A program made the position numbers and the translations under genes. Below the pieces are notes generated by a model. The model did not search any database and had not been told where the DNA came from. It was given only the letters and a program-made list of their open reading frames with translations. Positions 1-10,700 of a DNA stretch of 64,000 nucleotides are shown here, one piece after another (position 1 is the stretch's first letter; every line of letters starts with the position of its first letter). The stretch is from positions 59,361,237 to 59,425,236 of the forward strand of contig NC_016133.3 in the NCBI RefSeq assembly GCF_000005505.3. Direction: 5' to 3'. This DNA comes from Brachypodium distachyon. Its lineage: Eukaryota > Streptophyta > Magnoliopsida > Poales > Poaceae.

Positions 1-976
1 ACTAGTATTAGGCTGCTTTTGGATTTGATTCGGCGGAAAGCATCGGCTAGGAGCAAAAGGGAATTAACTTCTCGTGCGCACCGAGCTGCTGCTGCTAAGA
101 CCAGGACTAGCTTATGTTAACCAATCATATGCAATCAATCATCCTTCCCTTCACAAAGAAGGAAAAAATGTTTTTTGTCTGGAGGGAGCAGGGCATATTT
201 TTACCAGGGCATCCTAGGTGCAAAAATGTGTTGTGTGTATGTATGGATGTATTATTCCTAAGAGCACTCAGAAAATTATAGTCCATGTTTTTTTGTCAAC
301 TACTATGTCTAATCTAGTAAAACAAGAAGAAAAACCCCATGATGTAGTAGCTAGAAGCAAGAGAATTAAGAGCAACAGTTTGAGTTCACCTTTTGTTTTG
401 TTTTGTTTTGGAGAACATATGTGCATGTAGTGTGGTGTACTATTCCAGATAGAATTCGATTAATCGCACCCACTGGATGGATCCCTCGTGAAGTTGACTT
501 GGGATATATGTTACATGTACTTGTTAAAGCATAATGAAAGTTTTAACAAGCCAGGAGAAAATATAGTGAAGTGACTGTACATTCTGTTTGCATAACGTGT
601 ATACGGCACGCAATACGCCACACAAACAATCGGAATTGAAACTCGGGTGGTCCTGAATTTTGAATAGATCCGTGGTGATGACAGAAGTTGTTGAGAAATA
701 GTATGAAATTGGAAAGTAAGTCAAAACTCCCTATGGAACATGTGTTTGGCTGCACCTGTACTTCAGTGATACGAGAACTTCCCCTCATTTTCAGTTTATA
801 AGGCCTATGTACATCACCAATATGATTAACAAAATACGAGTTATATATATGTCAAAAAGCATACCATTTTCGGAAACTTATATGTTTTGGAGTTCCAAGG
901 ATGATTCAGAACCAACTAATTAATTTACATAAGCCATTTCATCTAATTATTTCACCAAACCAACAATAGTCAATAG
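1..976. other. Intergenic, no gene seen
   Basis: AT-rich DNA downstream of the ATL gene, whose 3' UTR must run into the right-hand part on the minus strand. The open frames here are short, have no recognisable domain and use atypical codons. I see no RNA gene, clear transposon end or tandem repeat. Confidence 0.6.
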
Positions 977-1618
977 CTATGGCAGGAAGCTGGTCTCGTC
1001 CCTGGAAGCAGTAGCAGCAGGTGGCTCCGTATGTGCAGCTACGTTGTCATCGTCTTGGCTGCAGGCGGCTCCGCATCTCCGGCACCGGCCCGGGAGTGGC
1101 CTTGGCGGCGACGATGATTCGGTCTCATCGGTGATGGTTGCGCGGCAGGAAGGGCACGTCGCGTGTGCCCGGAGCCAGGTGTCGATGCAGGCGACGTGGA
1201 AGCCATGGCCGCAGCCCGGCAGCACCCGGATGAGCTCCTCCTCCTCCTTGGCGAAATCGGCAAGGCAGATGGCGCATTGATCATCCTCCTCCTCCTGGCC
1301 ATGGCGGCCTTTGGTGGTGACGACGGGGAGCGCGTCGATGGCCTTCTTCTTCAGTCCTCTGGCTGGAGGCGGCAGAGGCGCCAAGCTGTTGTTGGCGATG
1401 ATGCCAGCCAGCGGTGGGTGGCGGCGACCTCGTCGGCAGGCGCAGCGCGTGACGATGGCGAGGCCAGAGAGGCAGACGAGCGCGCAGAGTAGGGATGCTA
1501 GGATGACCACCATGTTGGAGTCGATGGAGATCATCGTCGTCGTGGACGAAGACACCGGAGCTGCCGCGGCAGCAGCAGCGGTGGTGCTGGAGTGGATGAG
1601 GCTCGCCGGCGTTCGCAT
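977..1618 (-). CDS. ATL-type RING-H2 E3 ubiquitin ligase
   Basis: An intronless gene for about 213 residues. The start is the ATG at 1618, giving MRTPASL; the frame is open slightly further upstream but without an ATG. In order it has an Ala/Ser/Thr-rich N-terminus, one membrane segment at about residues 35-57, a basic CRRGRR stop-transfer stretch, the ATL family GLD-type motif (GLKKKAIDALPVV), an acidic spacer, and a RING-H2 finger running from CAICLADF through GHGFHVACIDTWL to CPSCR. The Cys/His order C-C-C-H-H-C-C-C is complete. Known family role: membrane-anchored ligases that pass ubiquitin from an E2 to their targets, often stress- or sugar-responsive. The loop HVACIDTWLRAHATCP resembles the ATL8/ATL80 branch. 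Absence of introns and high GC are usual for grass ATLs. The substrate cannot be inferred. Confidence 0.93.
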   Translation of the reverse strand: MRTPASLIHSSTTAAAAAAAPVSSSTTTMISIDSNMVVILASLLCALVCLSGLAIVTRCACRRGRRHPPLAGIIANNSLAPLPPPARGLKKKAIDALPVVTTKGRHGQEEEDDQCAICLADFAKEEEELIRVLPGCGHGFHVACIDTWLRAHATCPSCRATITDETESSSPPRPLPGRCRRCGAACSQDDDNVAAHTEPPAATASRDETSFLP

Positions 1619-1718
1619 GGTCACCCAACAAGCTGGGACCTCTGGTCTGGTAGTAAGTAGTGTGTTGCTTGTGGTCGCTTGGCGAAGACTGATGCAGCCG
1701 AATGAGCCTCCTCGCCAT

Positions 1719-1726
1719 CTTTATAA
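1719..1726 (-). promoter_or_regulatory. Probable TATA box of the ATL gene
   Basis: Reads TTATAAAG on the minus strand, about 100 bases before the ATL start codon, leaving room for a leader of about 70 bases. The motif match and position are seen; its use as the promoter is inferred. Confidence 0.5.
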
Positions 1727-2132
1727 GCGCTCGGCGCAGCAACTGTTGACAGGTTCAAAGTGCCTGTATACTAAACAAGAGTATTTGCTGCAAAGACAAG
1801 TCTGTCTGTATGTTTCCCACAAAGCAGCTTCAGTTTGCGCCCACAAACGCCTACAAGCTAAGAAGAGAGGTCCGTCAAACAGTGCCAAAAACATGCCGCT
1901 TCGAGTGCTCTGCTTCTCCAATCTGAAGGAAGAATCATAAATTTCCAGGCTCCATCCATCAATAAACAATGTCAGGTTTCTACTTCTACTTACAGTTTTC
2001 TCCCATAAAACTGGTGCATGCCATCTTTCGAGAGCACTGAAAGCACTGTTGAAAAGGAAAGACAGAGAGTACAACTAACTAAAGGGACTAATTGATCGTC
2101 AGAAAAGTCCCCTCCGCAAGCAAATAGCTTCC

Positions 2133-3466
2133 TCAGGAGAACATGTCGAATCTGACATCCCATTTCCCATCCATGTACCCGTTCAGAGTCCAATTGTTTT
2201 CCCTCACCTGGAAATACGGCATCTGCAATCACACAGTTTTTAAAAAGCTAATTAGAGTACAACCGCGTCGATAGATAAAGATCAATGAATAAACGGTTTC
2301 TTCAGCATGTATATGTGATAACTCACTGGTGAGAAACAATGTCCAATGCTTTCTGAAGTTTTAAAAAATAAACATGATAAGGAGAAACTGGTCCACAATT
2401 TAGCATGTATACAGATGAATAGTTCAGTGCTGTTGAGAGAGTTTTTTGGCACACGACTTATAGTAATTCGGATGAATAGTTTAGTGCCGTCAGTTTGTTG
2501 GTACTCGACTTGCAATAATTCAGACAGAAGCAGTGATATTAGTTGGACAAAAGAGAACCCCAACAGCAGATAGAGGAACACATGTTGCATGAACAATTCA
2601 CCATCGAATACCATCCGTCAGTACGGAAAAATATAAGTGAAGCATAATATGCCATGGTGCATAAATAAAGATGGCTGTCGGAAGACGAGCAGCTGCCCAA
2701 TTTTGTGATGTGGCGGGCAATTGTACAGGGCGTACATACATAGTGAAGACCAACTTGGTGCTAACAGAAATATACCTTGCGGTCGAACTCATAGCCTGCT
2801 TTGATCCTGACATCCTGGCCTCTCCTGAAGTCGAGTATGGTCCAAACCAGTTCGACCGCTCCACTCTTCCTCTTCTGCAAGAAGAGATGTCAAAGATGTT
2901 CAGTTATACCACAACATGGTCTGATGGTCTAGAGCAAAATGCAGGTTCATTCATTTCAGGGGTACATTTGTTCTTTAAGAGCACAAGTAATGTGAGTGTG
3001 TGTATGTACAGACAGGGTTGAAGTGGCTGTCGGCGAGGATGCGTCCCTTGACGTTGATCCCGAGGAGGCAGTCGGAGGTGAAGGAGACGGCCTTCTTCCC
3101 GCGGAGGATGTACGCCATGTCGCTGCAGCTGGACTCCTGCCCCCTCCGCGGAGGGTGTAGGCCATGTCGTTCGAGCTGGACCCCTGCGCCGACGTTGGCG
3201 GACAGCTGCGGGAAGAAGTGCCTCGCGAGGAGCGCCAGGTAGGTCGGTTTGCCCCTGACGGTGTCCACCTCCGCGTGTCCCTGTTTGGTCCGGCGTGGTG
3301 GTGGTCAGGGGAAGGAAGAGGTAGAAGGAGGAAGGGATGATGAGATTAGTGCCTGGAGGAGCGCGTTGGAGGCGAGGAGGGGGAACTTCTGCTTGGCGTG
3401 GATGCGGAGGCCGGCGTTGGAGGCCGTGTTGCTGGTGGCGCCGCGCAGCCGCAGGGAGGTCTCCAT
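2133..3466 (-). CDS. OEP21: Chloroplast outer envelope pore protein 21 (OEP21)
   Basis: Four coding exons on the minus strand, all phase 0: 3353-3466, 3014-3280, 2776-2874 and 2133-2222, giving about 189 residues (family members are near 177). Family hallmarks are METSLRLRG at the start, [28 protein letters not shown], the [17 protein letters not shown] strand pair, and the C-terminal [23 protein letters not shown]21 forms a beta-barrel, anion-selective channel in the outer plastid membrane, regulated by ATP and triose phosphate, and it has no cleaved transit peptide. The first intron (3281-3352) starts with GC rather than GT. A second in-frame ATG lies two codons upstream (MVMETS). Exon 2 holds a 47-base tandem duplication, listed separately. 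The gene is divergent from the callose synthase, 1.25 kb away. Confidence 0.88.
3095..3187 (-). repeat. 47-base tandem duplication inside OEP21 exon 2
   Basis: Two adjacent copies, 3141-3187 and 3095-3140, differ at few bases; both contain GTCCAGCT, CGACATGGC, TACA and CCTCCGCGG. The period of 47 is not a multiple of three, so the copies are translated in different frames: the first gives [11 protein letters not shown], the second [12 protein letters not shown]. The overall reading frame stays open. Confidence 0.85.
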
Positions 3467-4715
3467 CACCATCCTCACGATTCAGGCCAACGGCCGGGGA
3501 TAGGGTTCTTCTCTTGTCTTGTCAGTGATTTGGGAGGACGACAGCTCCAGCTTTCTTTGTTCTTGTTGGGCCTTTATCTTCTTCACTGTGACCCCCGTGT
3601 GGGTTTGCCGGAGCCCATTTGGCCCGGAAAATTCTGTTCTAGACTGGGCCGGTTCGCCTGCCTCTGAACTGAAGGGAAAAAAAACTGAATTTGCTGATTT
3701 CATTCAAAGTGACGTCTTGAATTATTATTTTTTAACACGGGAAAACTAACTTTGATTGCTTAATTTGGCCACCTGTTTCTTGTGTGCAGCTATCTGGGAA
3801 GGAAACGGATCGAATCGATGAGTGGATGAGCACCGAAAGAAAGAAAGAAAGAAACAACTTTTGTCGATGCCTCTTTTCGCCCGGCTTTTTATTTTATACC
3901 ATCTCTCCGAGCTTTACGCCACCGGCACCAATTCATCGTCGCATGCTGCTTAATCATATCACCGTTACGATTCCTGCCAAAACGACTTTTTTTCATTCAA
4001 AAGGTCTATGCTTTTTCTTCTTCGTCTAAAGGATGTATTGCAGCAAAAAAAAATTGCTATTTTTTATGTTAGAATAAAGAAAGGTAGAATTGACAAACTC
4101 GAGCTAGGAAGCACACATGCTCCAACTTGGATTAAAACATCCGAATCTTCCAAAATCTAGAGTACAAAGTCAGTTTGGACTGTATTGTATTTGTCTAAAA
4201 TCCACAGTACAGTAGAAAGTCAGTAGTCAGTTGAGCACCGATTTGTGTTTGGTTTCTTGCTCGTCTTCGTCTCCGTATCAAAAGAAGCGAACAAATATCC
4301 AACAGCTCGCTCGCTCGCCCGTCTCTCTCCTCTGCTTTGCCCCCTTTTCTAGTTTCTCCTCCTCTGCTTTTGCTTCGAGCTCAAACACTGCTCTGCTTCT
4401 GGTGCTCTGCTGCACCCAACCTTCACCAGCAAATTCAAACCGATCTAGGGTTTGGTTTGGTTTCCTTCCATTCCAATCTTCCTGCACCGGACGGCATCCG
4501 GTAAAGCCAATCCAATCCATTTTAACCCGGCTCCGTCCACCGCTTCCTTTTTTCCATTCATCGCAATTCTTCTTCTTCTTCTTCTTCTTCTTCTTCTTCT
4601 TCTTCTTCATCTTCTTCCTGGGGTTCAGTTCGGTGCAGCTTTGCTTGGTTGGTTCCTCTCCCGGATGTGATGAGCAGGTAAAGAGCTGGTTGTAGCAGGA
4701 CTCTGACCGGCGCGG
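3467..4715. other. Shared upstream region of OEP21 and callose synthase
   Basis: Divergent intergenic region. The left side is the OEP21 promoter. The right side, from roughly 4240, is a pyrimidine-rich leader for callose synthase with a telo-box-like CTAGGGTTT at 4445-4453 and a TTC microsatellite. Short open frames here look like non-coding leader sequence. Confidence 0.6.
4567..4608 (+). repeat. (TTC)14 microsatellite in the callose synthase leader
   Basis: Fourteen uninterrupted TTC units, about 110 bases before the start codon, followed by further TTC-like sequence. It should vary in length between accessions. It also produces a run of lysines or glutamates in spurious minus-strand frames. 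Confidence 0.95.
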
Positions 4716-7700
4716 ATGGCGTCGTCCTCCGGGAGGCGGATGGGCCCCGGCGGGGAGGGCCCCCCCTCATCCGCCTCGCCGGCCTCGGGAGGCCCCGCCG
4801 GCAGGAGGATCCTCCGCACGCAGACCGCCGGCAACCTCGGCGAGTCCAGCTTCGACAGCGAGGTGGTGCCCTCCTCGCTCGTCGAGATCGCGCCCATCCT
4901 CCGTGTCGCCAACGAGGTCGAGGCCAGCAACCCGCGCGTAGCATACCTATGTACGTCTTTCTCCCTTCTTCCTTCCTACATTCATTCACTCATTCTTTCT
5001 TTTCTTAACTGCTACCAAGGGCAGAGTGATTGCTTACTATACTACTACTACTACTTTCCTAGACTGTATACTGTTCTATTCTATTCTGTTTGACAAAGAT
5101 CTTACTGTCAGTCAGAACGTGATGGCGTTGTTAATAATTTATTTTTGGAGCGAGCTTAATTCCCTAGCTAAACACGGGGACACTATGGATATGGACTACT
5201 TTACTGCTTGTTTTCTTGACATACTCACCCGCATGATGCCGGATGTCTCGTGCCAGGTCGCTTCTACGCTTTCGAGAAGGCCCATCGCCTCGACCCAACA
5301 TCCAGCGGCCGAGGTGTTCGTCAGTTCAAAACCGCACTCCTGCAGAGGCTAGAAAGGGTACCTACATACATATGCCATCATCATCAGAATCATCTTCATA
5401 TACGCAACACGTGCATTATGTTTACATTCCTTATGTACTATTATTCGATATGTCCTGTTATAGCTTTTAAATCATAGAGATATATGCATGCTGTTCTACC
5501 TGACAAGGACAATTAATTGCACATCCATGCAAGTACCATATTAAATGAAAACTATGTTTTCCCCAAACATGCTTGACTTTCTAACAACCTGCCTCCCCAG
5601 GAAAACGACCCCACATTGAAGGGAAGGGTTAAGCAGAGTGATGCTCGAGAAATGCAGAGTTTCTATCAGCACTACTACAAGAAGTACATCCAAGCACTTC
5701 AGAATGCCGCTGATAAAGCTGACCGGTGAGCACCTTTTTTTTTTGTGTGTGCCCACATGCTGCTGACTCATTTACCCCTTGCCTAACACCTGCTCTTCTT
5801 TTTTCTAATTGCTCAGTGCTCAACTCACAAAGGCATATCAAACCGCAGCTGTCTTGTTTGAGGTTTTAAAAGCCGTTAACGTTTCACAAAAAATTGAAGT
5901 TGATCAAGCGGTAAACTCTAGTAGCCTTATTTCCTCGTTGCTTATACAGATGATTCTAACTTGTTCAATATTGTAGATATTTCTTGCTTGTCACACTGCG
6001 ATTAAATATCTATGAAAACAATTTTTTCTTTACTTCATCGCTGCAATATTTGCAGATTTTGGAAACACACAACCAAGTGGAGGAAAAGAAAAAGTTGTAT
6101 CTTCCTTACAATATCCTCCCGCTTGACCCTGATAGTGCTAATCAGGCTATTATGCAATATCCTGAGGTTTTCATCCTTCCTAATTTCCATGCCGAGTTTA
6201 CTAAGAGCTTATCATACTTTGACAATGTGTCGCGATGATTGCAGCATGGCTTATACTGTTTTTCATCATTGTATGTAGATCCAAGCTGCTTTTCACGCTC
6301 TTCGTAATACAAGGGGTTTGCCATGGCCCAAGGAACATGAAAAGAAATCTGACGCGGATCTTCTTGATTGGCTTCAGGCTATGTTTGGTTTTCAGGTTAT
6401 TACATCTCGATGACTATTGACCTTTTGTTTCTCTATCCGACATACATATCTGCGTCAATAATTTTGTTTCTGAGCTATGAGTACATGCTCTCTAACTACA
6501 ACAATCACTCCACAGACAGATAGTGTATCCAACCAAAGAGAACATCTCATACTATTGCTTGCCAACATGCATATAAGGCAGATTTCCAAACCTGATCAAC
6601 AATCAAAGGTATTGATTTTCCCAATGTACACATGCTTGAGGTGCATGGACATGGATCCTCGTGTTATGATGCCATTCACTCATTTCCTTTCCGGTAATAT
6701 TTTCAGTTAGATGATGGTGCGCTGGATAAAGTAATGAAGAAACTATTTAAAAACTACAAGAGATGGTGCAAGTACCTTGGCCGCAAAAGCAGCTTACGGT
6801 ATGATGGTCAATCTTTAATGGAGAATGTAGATGTTAGTCATGGTTATGTGATTTAACCTAGGGCTGCAATTATAAATTCTTCTCAGTCCCTTGGTTGACT
6901 AGTTGATCATTGTCTTTCTAGGCTACCGACTATTCAACAGGAAGTACAGCAGCGTAAGCTTCTCTATATGGGCCTTTATCTGCTCATATGGGGTGAGGCG
7001 GCCAACTTGAGATTTATGCCAGAGTGTCTTTGCTACATCTATCATCATGTATGGTCAATTCCTTTCTTGTTCATCAAATTAAATAGATGATCTATTTACT
7101 GAGCTAGCAAACTGGGTCTTGACTGTTGACTCTTAAAGGAGTTCAAGGTCCTAATCTGAGTCTTTTGTTACGACGAAATTGATGCATAATTTTATCTTAT
7201 CTGACCTCGACCTGCACGAATCTGTTGACATCCTCTAAGGAGCCACATTCTGTTCACTTCCATGGTACAGGGAAGCATACGTTGGATGGGATTTATCTTA
7301 GGCATGAGAACGGATCTGCAATTTTTTTAATGGAACATCAATGGCCCCTCTCCAATTAGGACCTGGATTCAGTGACGTAACTTCACCTGACTTTGGGTGG
7401 CTGACATGTGGGCCAACGGGTCGTGGGACCCACATGTCAGCCACCCAAAGTCAGGTGAAGTAACTTCACTGAATCCTTCTCCCTCCAATTAAACCCTAGT
7501 GTACCTACATAGTATGTCAGTACAACATTAGGTAAAGGGTGGTTTCTACAAGCCTGAAAAGTAGCCAAGTCTGTTGAGGCGAAAAGGCCTTGATAATTTG
7601 GCTGTATGATGTGATGCATGTTCTAAGCACTGCAGCATCAAACAGAAATGAAGAAAGTTCTGAAACGTATTAGTGCCCCCTATTAATATTTTAGACCACT

Positions 7701-10700
7701 CTAAATGGGTGGTCAAATATTGAGGTTAATATTTGCATGCCTGAAAAGTTATCCATACCATTAATGATATTGATGTCCTTTCATATTTTGTTCACCTTTA
7801 GCAATTGTGAAGTTGTGTTGATGGATTTGCTAGGTAAAAAGTGTTTCTTTATCAAGGCTCCTTGTTGGTAATGACTTGTGATTGATTTATTTAGGTCATT
7901 GAGATGATCATTAGAAAGTGATGGTAGTTTTTTTTTTGGTTCCGTTGCAGATGGCTTTTGAATTGTATGGTATGTTGGCTGGAAATGTGAGCCCAACAAC
8001 CGGTGAAAATGTTAAACCAGCATATGGTGGCGCTGTAGAAGCCTTCTTGAAGAAAGTTGTGACTCCAATATACAAAATAATAGAGATGGTACAGTTTCTT
8101 TATTTCCATTGTTATGTTTCAGTTTCAAGCACAGTCAACTTATATCCTTTCGGATTCTTATGTAGGAAGCTGAAAGGAGCAAGACCATAAAATCAAAACA
8201 CTCGCATTGGAGAAATTATGATGATCTAAATGAGTACTTTTGGTAAGTACATCCTAATTTGTTATTTTTCCTTGCAATTTTCTGAGCCAGTTTTTGTAGG
8301 AAATCCATGCAGTTATTTCTACATTGCTTCAGGTCAAGAGATTGTTTCCGATTAGGGTGGCCTATGAGAGCCGATGCTGATTTTTTCAAGACTCCAAACT
8401 TTTCTCTTGCTCCTCGTGATCAGATGAATGAAGTAAGTTCATTGTGTGATGAATGAAGGCAGGGGTAGATATGTTTATTTTTGGCATCATAAATTAGAAG
8501 ATTTTGCTGAGTTATGTGTTTCTATTCTATAGTCTAGCATAGGTAAAAAAAACTTATGTAGTTAAAAAGGTTTATAGATTGCCATGTAGCGAAGCCAAAT
8601 AAAATTTGCAGTTTATTTCTTCATTCATGCAGTCTCTCTTGGTATTGACATTTCTTGTTCTGGTCCAGGAGAACAGACCAGCTGGTAGTGACCACTGGAT
8701 GGGAAAAGTCAACTTTGTCGAGATACGGTCATTTTGGCACATCTTCCGTAGCTTCGACAGGATGTGGAGTTTCTTAATTATATCTTTACAGGTTAATTGT
8801 GATTTTCCACCTCTTTGTGGCTCGCCTTTTCTCGGTTACACTTTTTGATGCTTTCTATGTCCTTATTCTCGTGTGTCCTGAGAATTGTTTTTATGTTGCT
8901 TTTCTCTTTCACTCAGGCCATGGTTATAATTGCTTGGAATGGTGGCACACCAAGTGATATCTTTGATGCAGGAGTATTGAAACAAGTTTTGAGCATATTT
9001 ATAACTGCTGCAGTACTGAAACTGGGTCAAGGTATGGTGGTCATATGATCCTCCCAACTTCCCTATATTATTGCATGCACGTTAGTTCTTTTTTTTTGCA
9101 AGATGTCTTTGTTATGTGCGCATCACATTGTTTATCAAATAACAAAGCCACCTGGTCAGCTTGATAGGTACACTTCGTATTGATTTTGATAGGTTCAGAT
9201 TATCTTCTCCGTTTACCCTGAACCTATATGACCACAATTAACTTAAGTTCTGAACCGCAGGAGCTCTGATCTACAGGCAGTGGTATCACAGCCAAAATGT
9301 ATTAATTATATGGTCTATATTCTGTATTGATGCTAAAAAAAACTTCTGTCCAGCTTACTTTTCCTCAATAATATGATTTTGAGAAACATAATATTTACTC
9401 TTTTAGCGTAAAATTAGAGGAGCATGGTGATTTTTTATGATGCAAAGTTCTTTTGTAGACACTAAACATTGTTTATCATCGGTTAGGTTTTAATATGTCT
9501 ATTTTGATGCAGCAATTCTGGACATTGTCTTGAGCTGGAAAGCAAGAAAAGGCATGCCTCTTGTTGTTAAACTGCGGTACATCTTAAAATTACTATCAGC
9601 TGCTGCATGGGTGGTAGTTTTACCAGTAACTTACGCATACACCTTGGAGAATCCTACCGGTCTTGCTAGAACAATCAAAAGTTGGCTCGGTGATGGCCGG
9701 AAGCAGCCATCATTATACATCTTGGCTGTTGCGGTATATTTGGCACCAAATATGCTGGCGGCCACGATGTTTCTTTTTCCTGTCCTGAGGAGAGCTCTGG
9801 AGAGGTCAAACCTTAAAGTCATAACATTTATGATGTGGTGGTCGCAGGTAATTTTTCGCTGGCAGTTTCATTCAAGTTGTTGATTCTTGGTACCTTGTTT
9901 ATGCTAAGATGCAAAACATTCTACAGCCTCGCTTATTTGTTGGTAGAGGAATGCATGAAGGCGCATTCTCCCTTTTCAAGTATGTTTGCTCATCTAAGCA
10001 TCTGTTGTTGTTTACCAATTACCATTGCATATTCTCCTTCTGAGCATTATTGTCCTTCTAGGTATACGATGTTCTGGGTCCTTCTTTTGGCCACAAAACT
10101 GATAGTGAGCTTCTATGTGGAGGTATTATTTGTAACTAATCTTATCATCTTTTTTCCAGACAAGATATTTGAGTATACTTCTGCATTCTTTGGGTGGAAG
10201 GAATATCTGAGATGTTTTGTTTAATTTCATAGATCTAAGGTTGACTCCATAAGTGATAAATAAAGGAGATTTCCATAACTAGGATTAAACATGCCACACA
10301 TTACACATATATATTTGAAAGAGAAAATTGTTCTGTAGTAGACCTTCCATAAATGACATAATTAGTTCAAATCTTTTATGGATGTCCAACATAGTCTTAA
10401 ATAAGTGAATGAATGTATACTATGCCCTGAATGCCCATACATGAGTCAAGTCTATTCATGTGTATAATTTCTCATCAAAGTATTCTATATGGCTGCTAGC
10501 CATTCAATAGAAGTTTCATTAAAATCTTGTGGGGGTAAGAACAGAAACCTATCATTCCCATTACTTATAGGTGGACTCTTGCTGGTAAAAGGTTACTGAG
10601 TAAATTTCCATAACTGCTTACTCTTTTTTATTAACACATCAAAGTTGGTTCCTTATCTTTTCATGCACCTGGTTTGCAGATCAAGCCACTTGTGCAACCA

